Of a stretch of 64,000 bases of DNA, positions 1 through 11,161 are shown piece by piece. The notes below the pieces were generated by a model. It was given only the letters and a program-made list of their open reading frames with translations, searched no databases and was not told the origin of the DNA. The position numbers and the translations under genes were made by a program. Within the stretch, counting starts at the first letter, position 1. Each line of letters opens with the position of its first letter. This DNA comes from Pyricularia pennisetigena. Taxonomy: Eukaryota > Ascomycota > Sordariomycetes > Magnaporthales > Pyriculariaceae. The stretch is from contig NC_043740.1 of NCBI RefSeq assembly GCF_004337985.1, positions 4,824,990-4,888,989 of the forward strand, given 5' to 3'.

Positions 1-4
1 TGGG

Positions 5-7
<3 letters not shown>

Positions 8-38
<31 letters not shown>
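8..38. repeat. (GA)n microsatellite
   Basis: A run of about fifteen GA dinucleotides at the left window edge, followed by a short A tract. It is a simple repeat with no coding potential. It lies downstream of the F-box gene. Confidence 0.9.
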
Positions 39-42
<4 letters not shown>

Positions 43-1131
43 AAAGAGACGCATTGTCATTGAATGCAACGGGATAACAAGACAAATTTCCCAGTTTTCT
101 TCTCTTGTTCTAATCTCTTACAGGATCTTCCTTCTAACAGGGAAGCCGGTACTGTTCACAGCCCGCTCTCTCTCTCCCTCTTGTCTCTTTTCCTCGACAC
201 AAGTCCTTGAACCCTCATTCCCCCATCCATTCGCCCCCTCTATAAAATCAATCATGTCGCACATCACGCAGCAATCAAGTTATGACAAGAGCCCTTGCAA
301 CACAAGACACCTGTAGAAGAGAGGACAAGAGGAACGAGGGAAAAGAAAAATAAAAAAATAAAAGAAGAATCAACGAAACGCCCAACCCAAGTTCTCATTC
401 TCAATGGATGAAGGACACAACTCAAAAGCGAACAACAGATGAATGAGCAATACTTCTTCGCTTGATTGCACATCCCAATACACTCAGCATGCATGCTCAC
501 ACAACCCCCAAAGGATGAGAAACGAAAAACAAAGAAGACAAAAGGAAGAGAGAAAAAAAAAAAAAACAAAGAACAAATCCCATATTCCTTGTCTGCATGC
601 TGTGATATACCACCCTCATCTTCTTCTGGCTGGCCGCTAAGCTGCCCAGACTATACCAAACAGATACTCCATATAAGCTGACGACTTGTCATCTGCGCTC
701 GCTGGGGAAAAACCGAGGTTGTGTATAGCTTGCACCACCAACCCACTGACATGGCACAGGAAAACAAAAAAATAGGATAAGAAACCTCCTTCCAACGTCA
801 TAACACGACTAACTCGCAATGCCATACCCCTTGCATTTCAGTTTGAATAAATATATCTTTCGAGTTTCCCTGGAACGATCCGGTCGTGAACAGTCTAAAA
901 CCTTGGAAGAATGAAACACAAACAAAAAACTTCGACAAGCAATCAAATCGATAACGAAGACTGAAAGACGGGAAAGTCAAAGCCGGTGAGAAAGAGAGAG
1001 CTACAACTTATAAACCAAGATGGCCGCTCTTGTTACCCATCTTGACATTTTGCCCACTTCCGCCTCGATAAAATCGCTCCATAGGCACTTATTTTTGCCC
1101 AATTTTCAACTCTCCCTCAGTCTCATTATGG
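39..1131. other. Intergenic / 3' flank of the F-box gene
   Basis: About 1.1 kb with CT-rich and A-rich stretches and no ORF that I recognise. The part next to 1132 presumably holds the 3' UTR of the minus-strand F-box/LRR gene. I see no RNA gene or mobile element here. Confidence 0.6.
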
Positions 1132-3726
1132 CTATGCAGGCGGCTCGGGTGTGTTTCCGTTGGAAGACACAGGACTGATATCCTCGGCCACATTGTGTCT
1201 TGATCCCATACTTGTGGACGGCGTAGGACCCGCCATGCCGGCCTCCAACCCGCTTACACCCGTAAAGCCTTCATCTTGCATCATGGGAGTCTGTGCCAGA
1301 GATGACACACCTCTGGCCCTGTCGTGATTCAGAAATTGGTTCGAACCGCCAGGAAACACATCAGCCCTTGGGGCGTTTAGTCCACTTGCGCCGGAGTTGG
1401 ATCCTTCCTGTTGTGAAATACCATGCGACGGGCCGGCAAGTCCGCCTTCGAGAGTTGCGGTTGCGTCAGGTGCTATGTACCCGGGAAATACACTTTGGTA
1501 ATGGATATTGGGCGCGCCCGGTGCGGGTGGCGGAGGCGGTGGCGGTGGGATCGCGCCCTCCATCGCCATGTCTGCATCGTATGCCGCGTCGTCATCTACA
1601 GTGTCGGGTTCTTGGTCGTCAAAAGATGCGTCCAGTGTTGCGTGAAGGTCTGCAACGGCACCCGGTGGGTGGGTGTGCACGCCGCCGCCCGGAATCGAAT
1701 GACGCCGTGCAGGTCTGTCGTGAAAGTCATCAAACAAGTTGGTATTCAAGTATCGACGAAGGCTGACAACGCCTTGGCCCGAAAAGACGCAGAAGACGTT
1801 GCGCTGGTTCTCGGTAAACTCTGCAGACAGCCTGTCAGCACATTATCCGAGATCATATCTTGAAACCACGTTCAAGGGAGGCGCGCAAACCTTGAGGTGC
1901 ATCGCGGCAAAATTGAGCCAAGTCGTCTCTCAGGAATGCCTGAACGCCCGTCAAGCTGAGATGTGTCAATTTAGGGCATGCTTGAAGCAGTTTAATAATT
2001 CCCTGCGCAACAAGCAAAAAAGTTAGTATCTGTGCTGGCGCGGCCATCCGGGCGAAAACATGTTGTCTCAGTCTGCAAACTGAACAGAGTGCAAGCGACT
2101 CACCCTCAATGTCAAGTTGGTGCAGTAACTTAGATGCACACGTTCAAGGCTGCTCTGGCTGTGGAAAGAACCGTGAATGGGATTTCCTTGATGGTCTCGG
2201 CGCTGACGATGCTTCTGGTTGGCCTTAGCAAGTGCCAAAATGCTCTCATCCGTGATTCCAGAACACTTGACCAGCCCAATACGCTTTAGCTTAGGAAGAG
2301 TCGCCAACTTTGTGACGGACTCGTCTGTCAGGTGGATGCAACAGCCGAGATCAATGTAGCGGATACGAGTGCAGCAATGCACCAACCGCTTGACGGCCTC
2401 GTCTGTTATGTTCTGGCAGTGGCCCAAATGTACATAGTGCAGGTTCTTGCCCAGTCGGGAGATGGCGTAGACGGCCGTGTCCGTAATAGCCCTACATTTC
2501 GAGAGGACTAGGTTGCGAAGGCGCGGAGCCACCTCGATGATTCTCTCCACGGCGCGGTCTGTCAATTGTATGCACGAGGTGAGATCGAGGATCCTCAAGT
2601 GCTCGTAGGTCCGGTTTCGTGGCAGAGAAAGGAAAGCGCCATCGTCAATGAGTTCGCAAAAGACAAGCCGGAGTTCCCGCAACGACTGTCCCTTGGAAAG
2701 CAAAGCAGTAATGGACGCATTTCCCACCAGTCGACACTGCAGGAGATCAATCTCGAGTAGGTTGGGACAATGCTCGGCAAATGCCAAGACAGCTTCGTCA
2801 CCGAGTTGCCTACACTCGTTGAGTTTTAACTATGGGGTGCATGTCAGTCTATAGTCATAGACAGATAGTCTCTAGGTTTGATATGGGAGAGAACATACCC
2901 TTTTGATGTATCGACAACTCTGGGCAAGAACCGCCATTGCCTCGTTGGAGATCCGGATGCATCCTGAGACGTTGAGGCCCTGGAGCCTCCTGCAGTGCTC
3001 TGCGATAGCAAGTATAGAGGCATCCGTAGCCTGCTCAACTCCCGACATGTCAAGCGCTAGCAAGTGATCGTTGTTCGTGACAAGGGCGGTCAAGCCGGAA
3101 TCGGTGAGGCCCTTGCAGTTGGGCAGCGTCAGGCGCTCGACCCTGTTGCAGACGGCCAGAGGCATGACGCTTCCATCGTTGACTTTCTCGGCCAGCTGGG
3201 CAAGATTCAGTCGCTTGACAAAGTGCTTGTAGGAAAAGTATGGGTATTCGATGGTGAGGGTTCGGCAGATCATAGCGTGCCTGTCCCAGCTAGTGCAAGA
3301 TGGCCGGTGCCATAGTTGGTCGACTGTATTGCGGGCCCAGCGCTTACATGTCAACATGCAGTTGCGCAGGTCAGCCGTCGACGAGAGGCGCGAGAAGATG
3401 CTGATGAGAATCTCATTGGGAAGTTTGTTGACCGCCGCCAGACAATCATAATCGTCCGTCACTTGCATATCTTGCAGGTTGGGGACACCGAGGGACGATT
3501 GGGAATCGTTGGCGCCAAGGAAAAAGTCGGATTCTTCATTCTCGTTGGGCACGGGCGAGTTGGTCGACGACGACGATCGCGAGTCCTCAATCTCGGTATT
3601 CTGGGTAGCGATGGCATCTAGCGACGGCGCGTGGTGATGGCCGCGTGCAGAACGAACAGAGACGCCGCCGTGAGCGTCAAGGCCCCGGGCCGTCTCATGC
3701 CCGAGCCCAGCGGCACCCGATGACAT
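1132..3726 (-). CDS. GRR1: SCF ubiquitin ligase F-box/LRR protein, GRR1 type
   Basis: Four exons on the minus strand: 3726-2899, 2829-2104, 2002-1891 and 1820-1132, giving about 784 aa. Introns start GTATGT, GTGAGT and GTTTGC; intron 2 has a perfect TACTAAC branch site before its CAG. The phases join cleanly: the last junction makes the GAG codon of the conserved FTENQR...VFCVFSGQG segment. An F-box (KLPNEILISIFSRL, about residues 96-142) is followed by a long array of AMN1/Grr1-type leucine-rich repeats (about 195-545, with repeated C..ITD and C..LTD patterns). GRR1 proteins are the substrate receptors of an SCF E3 ligase for cyclins and nutrient-sensing regulators; that role is inferred from the family. 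The C-terminal tail is low complexity with a run of eight prolines. The ATG at 3726 was chosen for its good context (CCGCC before ATG). Confidence 0.93.
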
Positions 3727-5933
3727 GGCGGGCGTGCCACAGATCGATGGTCGGTGGGTTCGAAGTCGGGCTTATTGTTTGCTTTGTGCGTTTGCGCGGG
3801 CTGGCTGTGTTGGGTGCTTTATTGATTCGCCTGACGCGTTCTGGACGGACAAAAGCGCAAAAGCAGATAGATCCACGACAGGTGATCGAGATGCAGTTGA
3901 GGACGTGTTTGAATGAATGGGCGACGTCGGGTTCGAAATTGGGGGTTTCGGAATGTCGTCAAGCGGGGGGGTTTCTGACTGGGGAGTGGAGGGAGGGATA
4001 TTCTTGGAGCACTTGCCAGCCCGTAGCAGTTTACTGGACGCCGCTGCGCCGAGCACTGACCAATCCCAAGTGTCGAAAATGGGAGAGGCGCGATCTATAG
4101 CGAGCTAAACGCACCTCCAGCCACTGAGAGTGAGGACCGACAACCTACAGTAAGTAAGTAAGTACGGTTTGTTGTTCAACAAGGTGCCTAAATTTGAGAT
4201 TAACTCAGTTCGGTTCACTTTGGTGAGTTGTCTGTGTCTGGTATTTGGTCGTAGGTTTATCTAGGTGCTCTACAATTTGTTGCCGTGTTGATTCTTTGCT
4301 TTGACTTCCATGACAAGGATGTTTCCTTGGTTCATCTCAGTTTGTTGTATTTATTTCTTTTTCTTTTCCTGATAGCTCCAGATTCGCTGGCAGCACACGC
4401 CGAACACAACAGTTTACTTGATACCGTCCTCCCACCTTTTTCCCAGATGCAAACATGAGCTGTTTCCATATCCCAAGCGCGTTCGAGCTCCAAGGCAAGC
4501 TTGGGCCAGCGAGCTGCCTCCGTCATGTCAACTCAAAGTCGGCTCAAGATGCCTCGAGTGCCAGGTGCGTCCAAAGTACCTAGACTATTGACGTTGACAG
4601 ACAGCCATGTCTTAGAATTAGTCGTGCTGTACCGTGATGCGCGGGGTGCACTTTCGACGAATGCATGCAAGGAAAGCTCGAGTGTTTTTGTTTCCCATTC
4701 GAAATAACGGCGAAGCGGAAGGCCGTGTCCCCGACATCACGCACAAGGTTTCCACGTGCACCCACCGAATTTCGCACCAGTCCATTCCATCCATGTCGAC
4801 GCACAACGAACGAGACGCATGTCACCGGACTGCGATAGAATCCAGGTTGGGATGGCCAATCGATACGGGCTCCACACATGACGCACATATCCTGCCTGTT
4901 GAGAACTGTGATGCAGCCAGATTTCTCTTTCTCTCTTTCTCTCTCCCCACTGCGAAAGCCAACAACAAAACAATTGTTCCATGCGCGCGCGCGGTCGCCT
5001 ACCTATCCTCTGATCTTTCCACGAGTTGCTGCACTGTCGAACTGGATACTCTCTGTAACCCTGCCTGGTTCCCCCAAGGCTTGTAGCACGCGCCTGTTCC
5101 ATGCGACTTGTTTACATTTTGCCATGGATGACTGGTTGATTATCATTCGTTAGAGCTCGGGCATCACGCGGAAGCACTCAGGGCCCCAGGCGTACCTCAG
5201 ACCAGACTAGCCTAGGCCTACCTGCCTATGTGCCTAGTCATATACCAGCTACTTTAGATCACTCGTATCGTAAATGTCTCTCTGTCTGAATCAGTTTGAT
5301 CGGCCCTGTCCAACCCAGAGATTTGGTACAGTCTGCTGCAATGCGGATGCGGAGCTTAGAAATAATATGGAGCTTGCTTTGTTCGAAAGCCGATAACATT
5401 ATCTCAACTGTCGCGCCGAAGATTCAGATACGAATGGCCAAAATACTGTAAAATATACATATATGTTTTAATTTCTTTGGGTTGTCCTGATAATCCCCCG
5501 CCTAACATGTACTGCTTACTACTGGTGTGCCTGCCACTTGTACAAAAGCAATGCAGGGGATTCTCTTCCAGGTCTGCTTAGTGCTAGCCACGCAGACGCC
5601 CTACATGATGCATACATGCTACGCTCTCATAGGGTCAAGGGGTAGGGGACTTGTTGGGAAATTTAAATCTAAATGCCTTGGACAAGCAAATACGAGTGCG
5701 AAGGCGGGATGCAGGCTGCACGGTTCGTCTGTACAGCATGCATGCATCGTGCCATTGTGGGGCTTTAGCTTGGCGTTTGGCAGCACCCCCGGCCCATAGT
5801 GCTGTTTCTGCCGCTCCAGACGCGGTGACGTCTGCGCCTCATACGATGTAGAGGAAAAAAAAAAATGTAGACCCAAAACCAGCTCCGAGTTCAATCCTAT
5901 CGCGAGCAATTTCCACTTTGAGAAGTGTGCATC
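3727..5933. other. Divergent intergenic region between GRR1-like and AIM18-like genes
   Basis: About 2.2 kb shared upstream region for two divergent genes. It holds a CT-rich pyrimidine tract around 4920-4945 and a cluster of CCTA/TAGG motifs near 5195-5240. The open frames seen here lack ATG starts or recognisable products. No RNA gene is apparent. Confidence 0.55.
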
Positions 5934-7121
5934 ATGCTGCGCCAACCAGCCTCACGCTGCCTGCGGGCGCTGCCGCGGCGCCAGCAATTACCGCAAAGCC
6001 GGACCATTTTCTCCCGCCGCAGCAGATCTTCACCTGGCCGCGCTAGGGAGGAGCTCAACGTGCAGCGGCTTGCCCAGGAGAGCCATGAGTACAATCAGAT
6101 GCGCCGAACCTTCCTGACTGCCGGTGCTATAGCAGGCATCATATCGTTCGTCTACACGGCCTACAAGCTCAAGGTGGCGATCGACAACAAGCCGGCGAAG
6201 CTTGATTCGACACTTCCTCCCAACGATCCCCTCCTCGATGGCGGCAACAGAAAGGTCGTCCTGCACGACGAGCAGGGCCGTGAGCTCGTGCCGACAGGCA
6301 ACAAGACCGTCGAGTACTTCCCAAGAACTATAGATCTTCCGACTATGTCTGAGAACAGGGCATCGTCGGCGGCTGCCGATCCCCTCGCCCCTCCGATTGT
6401 CGTAAACCCTTCTCCCACCCAGCAGACGACCGAGTACACACTCGTCGGGCTAGGCACACGCTCCGTGACATTCATCGGGATTAACGTCTACGTCGTCGGC
6501 TTCTACGTCGCGACGGCCGACATCGCCGCCTTGCAGTCCCGGCTCGTGAAACGTGTGAACCCGATCGCGACGACCCTTGTGGCTGGCGAGAAGGGCGACC
6601 TGCACAAGGCCCTCCTCGACCCCGTCGAGGGCGAGGCCATTTGGAACGAGCTCTTGCGTGATGGAATCCCCGCCCGCTCCGCCTTCCGCATCCTACCCGT
6701 GCGCGATACGGACTTCCACCACCTGCGCGACGGCTTCGTGCGTGCCATCCAGGCCAGGTCGGATAAACTTCTGGAAGAGGCTGGCAGCAATGCCGGTGGT
6801 GATCTGGTCAAGGTGAACAAGGATGCCTTTGGCGAGTCCATGCGCGCCTTCCGCCAGGTCTTCAACCGTGGCAAGGTGCCAAAGTCGAAGGAGCTGCTAT
6901 TGATTCGGGAGGACGGCGGCAGACTGACGGTGATGTATGATGATGGCAAGAACAGGGAGGTCATTGGGACCGTGGGCGACGAGCGGGTCTCGCGTGCCTT
7001 GTGGCTCAACTACCTGGCCGGCAAGAATGTGGCTAGCGAGCCGGCGAGGAAGAGCATTGCCGACGGCGTCCTGGAATTTGTTGAAAGACCGGTAGGCACT
7101 GTTGCCACCCAGGTTTTGTAA
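5934..7121 (+). CDS. AIM18: Mitochondrial chalcone isomerase-fold protein, AIM18/AIM46 type
   Basis: A single exon of 395 aa. The open frame extends upstream through a GTG, but the first ATG is at 5934. The N-terminus is Arg-rich with few acidic residues, as in a mitochondrial presequence, and a hydrophobic segment follows at about residues 60-80 (TFLTAGAIAGIISFVY), suggesting an inner-membrane anchor. The C-terminal half carries the chalcone-isomerase fold: GLGTRSVTFIGINVYVVGFY, then FRILPVRDTDFHHLRDGF and the final IGTVGDERVSRALWLNYLAGK. Fungal AIM18-type proteins have this fold without being flavonoid enzymes; yeast members are mitochondrial and reported to bind heme. Function here is inferred from the family. 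The gene converges on the glutaredoxin gene, leaving 400 bp between stop codons. Confidence 0.88.
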   Translation: MLRQPASRCLRALPRRQQLPQSRTIFSRRSRSSPGRAREELNVQRLAQESHEYNQMRRTFLTAGAIAGIISFVYTAYKLKVAIDNKPAKLDSTLPPNDPLLDGGNRKVVLHDEQGRELVPTGNKTVEYFPRTIDLPTMSENRASSAAADPLAPPIVVNPSPTQQTTEYTLVGLGTRSVTFIGINVYVVGFYVATADIAALQSRLVKRVNPIATTLVAGEKGDLHKALLDPVEGEAIWNELLRDGIPARSAFRILPVRDTDFHHLRDGFVRAIQARSDKLLEEAGSNAGGDLVKVNKDAFGESMRAFRQVFNRGKVPKSKELLLIREDGGRLTVMYDDGKNREVIGTVGDERVSRALWLNYLAGKNVASEPARKSIADGVLEFVERPVGTVATQVL

Positions 7122-7520
7122 CTACCATTTGTAAATGGAGTAGAATGGCACAGAAAGTGCATGTAAAACATTACCGAGAGCATTTCAGGCACAAAAAGGT
7201 GGCAGCAAGATCTTGGACAAATCCACGTCAATAGAACATACTCCCCGTGAATGATGTGGTTATGACATGATCATTGACGCAGAGGGTTAAATCGTCGAAA
7301 CTTGAGAGAGAAAAAAAAGGTTGTAGTTGAAACACACAAGTTGGATTATGTTTATTGTGGTTGGTCTAACTAGATAGCCCTGAATCCCGCGCAGTTCACA
7401 GCGACGAACTACCCGTACGCTTGCCCCTATCGCCAGTAACAGTCTCAGCCTCTATGTTGGTATGTAATACAGCATGTAAGCTGTGTGCTGCACAAAAAAA
7501 AGACAATGCTTGTGGTGTTC
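7122..7520. other. Convergent 3' flanks
   Basis: About 400 bp between two convergent stop codons. It presumably holds both 3' UTRs and polyadenylation signals. Nothing else is seen. Confidence 0.6.
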
Positions 7521-7964
7521 TCACAAAGCACCTGCTGCCTTGATCAAGTTTTCCGAGTCACTGAGTGCTTGGAAATCCGAGTTGCCGCCAATGTGCTTCT
7601 GGCCGATGAAAATGTTGGGAACCGAGCGCTGACCGGTCATCTCCTGAAGTGCATCCTGGATGGCGCTGCCGTCGTCTGTTGCAATGGTGCGTTAGTAACG
7701 AGCGAAGGAGCATGCAAGGAAGCCATAAGAGAAGTATGCGCGGCTGTCGCCGGAGTCAAACTTACTAATCTGATCCAGCTCGAGGACGTTGTACTTTGCG
7801 CCCATGCCCTTGAGCTTCGACTTTGTGGCGGTGCAGTAGGGGCAGTATGACTTGCTGAACACCATGACGGCGTTCTCGTCAATGAGCTTTTGAGCCTTTT
7901 GCTTTGCTGCTTCAGACATGGCGGGCGTTGTTGAGTAGAATAAACGGCGGAAGAAAGTAGACAT
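7521..7964 (-). CDS. Dithiol glutaredoxin
   Basis: Two exons, 7964-7766 and 7675-7521, encode about 117 aa. The intron starts GTAAGT, has a TTACTAAC branch site and ends AACAG; the junction makes an AAC codon. The CPYC active site is at about residues 41-44, followed by the SVPNIF cis-proline loop and the IGGNSD glutathione-binding motif, all diagnostic of class I glutaredoxins that reduce disulfides and deglutathionylate proteins with GSH. A basic/aromatic N-terminus ([11 protein letters not shown]) precedes a second in-frame ATG (MSEAAKQ) at residue 16, which fits a mitochondrial form and a cytosolic form from one gene, as in yeast GRX2. That dual use is an inference. The protein has normal length for the family. 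Confidence 0.93.
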
Positions 7965-9766
7965 GTGGTGTGGTGACGTTCCGATGCGCCGGAGCGAGGT
8001 TGTCTGCGGGTTTTTGGAGGGGTCGCCGGATCTTTATAGCAAGGATGGAGTCTCTGACGTCGGTGTTCGGGCTTGACGTTTTGCGGTTTTACGCCTGCGA
8101 CTTGAGTGGCGCGGTATGCGATGGTGCAATCGGCGACTTGAGCGGTATTAATGCTTAGAGGTTTAGGCAGCTTTGATTTGTCACCCCTGCACGTGTATAA
8201 ATGAGCTGCTAACTGAAACTGAACTTCTAATAGATTGATTTCACGAAGCGCGTATTCCACGCGTTATGTTTACAAAAGAAAAGGATTTTATCGCTGGTTG
8301 CTATCAGCCCCGCAAAGGCGCCGCAGTGATGATGATGGCATTTGGATACAATCCAATTGATACAGCATTGAGGTATACCAAATGGAAATCCTCACCTCCT
8401 TGGTTGTTTTTTTGTTTTTTTTTGTTTTTTTTTTTTTTTAAAAAAAAAATATCAAAGTTCTCCGCGCCGATGACAGCTAGTAATGAAGGATTTTAAGTTC
8501 TCACTCCAGGATTACAAATTCAGTCTCTTGCTATGACCTTTGACAATCCAAATCGACAAGCACTGACTGCAGAAACACCTAACCCAATATCACCCCTAAC
8601 CCTCTGAATCTTCCCCAACTAAACCGTGGCAAGAAAAGCCCAGACTCCGGTTGGTTGCATCACGTTCACGCAGCGTCCCACATAGGGACCTTCGAGTCAT
8701 GCAGACAATGATCTTGGACCGAGGGGTCTCTGCGTTAGCAAATTTGGTGCATCGTTTACCTAATGCCACGGTTTCCTGGATATGCAACGCACCAGGGATA
8801 GCGAACACCGTATCACTTGTGTGCGATGTTTTCCTTCCGTTCAATGTATGGGCCGCGTGGTTTTAGTGATACAAAGACCCGCAGCATTGGTATAGGAACT
8901 GAATGAGGCGATAAAAGTATATTTCTCTTTGATAGTTGTGATACGGAAGCTTACGGAAGAACCCGTCCACTAGAAACAAACCGGTCTTGTCTAGGCATGG
9001 GTTTGCATGGGAACACCGAAATCAGATCTGCTAACGACGCTCTTGATATGCATCAGATCAACGAAATGGAACGCCTCAAACCTGACTGGAGAAAACCAAG
9101 TAAACAGGGCAATCTGAGGATAAAGAATACGGGGCTCAGAAACCAATGAGTGCCTGGTACATAGCAATCAAACGTAGAGAGTACATAATCAACGTCATTA
9201 CCGTTTTGAATGGAATGGAACAATCAGCCGTTACTGTTAGTGCCATGATGAGGTAAGGCGTCTTGGCTGAAATCAACGTCAGATGTAGCCTCGTGGTCGT
9301 TGGGTCGCAAGAAGAAAAAAGCCCACTCACCCACCCTAACAAAGCACCACTCCAACTTTTCAAGCAGCCTGTTCCCCGTCGCTTTCCTGCAGCCAGAAAA
9401 CCCCCGACAAGAGATCCCTGAAGTAGTCAGGTTTCTACCATTACTGCAGGGTGCTGATCAACTGGGCCCAAATCGCCGTTCCGGAAAATCGCCAGCCTCT
9501 GGCTATACCTTTTTTTTTTCTGCTTTGCGCCGATTCGCCTTTTGCTCCAGCCCGGGCCCGCCACTAACCCACGGCCACCCAACAGTACAGCACAGATCGC
9601 TTAACGTACCTATCTATATTTTTGCCCAAACGGTCTGTTTTTGGTGTATTCCGCCCCCTCGTCAGTCTCATCCGTAGCGCCTTTGTCACCCGTAACGGCA
9701 TTTTGCTATCCCACGGTGACTTGACCCCGGACACCCCAAAAATCAAAAAAGAAAAAAACGGGTTAA
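7965..9766. other. Intergenic region
   Basis: About 1.8 kb upstream of the glutaredoxin gene (minus) and the BAG-domain gene (plus). It includes a long T-then-A homopolymer stretch at about 8405-8449 that could form a hairpin. ATG codons at 9245 and 9248, followed at once by a GTAAGG donor-like site, could be a first exon of the downstream gene but give no proven frame. No other gene is seen. Confidence 0.5.
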
Positions 9767-11161
9767 AATCAAGTCACGACAAGTGCCGCAGTCACTACAA
9801 TCCACCTGCCTAACCAGCTCCACGCCCAACCCCAAAACTACAACAACCTCTCCGGTTTGCGTCCTCTTTGGGGGGCGAATTTAGTCAAGGTGGCTTCCGA
9901 TCAAGGATTTCTAGCATCCACGGGTGCATTTGCAAACGATATCGTCAACGTAGCCACTTCTATTCTCCAGAACCTGACAGAGTATCTGCACACCACTACC
10001 GGCATTGCCATCTCGCCGGCTACCCTCTCTGGGGCCTTTGCCGTCATTCTACTGCTAGGAGCGCTACCAACTGTGGCAGCGCGTTCCAAGTCCGGCGACA
10101 AGATGGACAGGAGACCGCGATTTGGCTGGTCCGGCGGGTACGGTGGACGAGGCCCCATCTCGCCTTTCGGCTCGAACCTGGGCCACGATGGGCAGCCGCC
10201 TGACATTATGGATGAGGACTTTAGCTACATCACGTCTCAGGATCTCGAGAACCACAACATTGATCGATCGCGATACTATGATCCGCGCTCGAGCAACCAA
10301 CGCATGGGTCGGTTCGAGCCCTCCCTCGAGATACCCGACGATGACATAATTCTCATCAAACATCGGGGAATCACATATCCGGAACACTTTCCTGCCTACT
10401 CCATAGGCGACGGGAAGCTGATCGCCGGCGACATCCGCGACCGCGCCCAGCTGGTAATGAAGCTTTCCAACAGGCAAACCAACAACCTCAAGATGTACTA
10501 CAAGGGCAAGCAGCTCAAGGACGATGAGGAGCCCGTGTGCAACTACGGCGTCAAGAACAAGAGCGAAATCATGATTGTACTGCCCGATGACGACGTAGAT
10601 GTCGGCGGCGGTAGGAGCAGCAGCGAGACGAGCGAGGAGATTGTGGTGGTACAGGGTGAGGATACCGATGGCAAGAGTGGGAAGAAGAAGAGCAGGCGCA
10701 GCCGGAAGAAGCACCGGGACCCTAGCCCACGCGAGAGCAGCTCCAGCATCGGATTGTCGGTGCCCGAACCAGAGCAGAGGAGGCAGCGGGCACCGTCCGT
10801 GAGCAGGACGCGGTCGCCAGAGCGCCCGGCCACTGGCACCACCATCGCTGTTCCTAAGCCCCCATTAATCCCGGCCGCTCCCAACAGCGCCATGGATAAG
10901 CTTAACAAGATCCAAGAAAACTTTGACGAGACCCTACGGCCGATATGCGAGCAGTTTGTTTCCAACCCGCCGGACGATCCCAAGAAATGCGTCGAAGAGT
11001 ACCGCAAGATTTCGGAGACGGTGCTGCAGAAGGTGCTTCTGAAACTGGACGAAATTGACACTGGCGGCGATGACAGCATCAGAACGAGGAGAAGGGAGCT
11101 GGTCAAGTACGTGCAAGAGGTGCTGAAGCCGGTGGACAAATATTCTCCTGATGCCAAATGA
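9767..11161 (+). CDS. Membrane-anchored ubiquitin-like and BAG domain protein (Hsp70 co-chaperone), start unresolved
   Basis: The frame is open from the stop codon at 9764 to the TGA ending at 11161. The first in-frame ATG is only at 10103 (352 aa product), yet the preceding codons look coding: they encode an amphipathic stretch and a hydrophobic segment (LSGAFAVILLLGALPTVAA) directly before a basic region. Downstream are an acidic segment, a ubiquitin-like domain (about 10370-10590, with LKMYYKGKQLKDDEEP and the I-M-I-V-L strand), a Lys/Arg/Ser-rich linker, and a BAG domain at the C-terminus (about 10890-11150, MDKLNKIQENFDETLRPICE to VKYVQEVLKPVDKY). BAG domains bind Hsp70 ATPase domains as nucleotide-exchange factors; a membrane-anchored BAG protein recalls yeast Snl1. 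No ATG occurs in any frame between 9284 and 10103, so an upstream exon or a non-ATG start is likely. Confidence 0.78.
   Translation, partial: NQVTTSAAVTTIHLPNQLHAQPQNYNNLSGLRPLWGANLVKVASDQGFLASTGAFANDIVNVATSILQNLTEYLHTTTGIAISPATLSGAFAVILLLGALPTVAARSKSGDKMDRRPRFGWSGGYGGRGPISPFGSNLGHDGQPPDIMDEDFSYITSQDLENHNIDRSRYYDPRSSNQRMGRFEPSLEIPDDDIILIKHRGITYPEHFPAYSIGDGKLIAGDIRDRAQLVMKLSNRQTNNLKMYYKGKQLKDDEEPVCNYGVKNKSEIMIVLPDDDVDVGGGRSSSETSEEIVVVQGEDTDGKSGKKKSRRSRKKHRDPSPRESSSSIGLSVPEPEQRRQRAPSVSRTRSPERPATGTTIAVPKPPLIPAAPNSAMDKLNKIQENFDETLRPICEQFVSNPPDDPKKCVEEYRKISETVLQKVLLKLDEIDTGGDDSIRTRRRELVKYVQEVLKPVDKYSPDAK

Noticed and set aside
1293..2026. Several frames on the plus strand opposite the F-box gene
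   Set aside because: They mirror the GC-rich exons of GRR1 and interrupt at its introns. They have no recognisable product.
3772..4056. 94-residue frame upstream of the F-box gene, considered as an upstream ORF
   Set aside because: It begins with GTG and contains no ATG.
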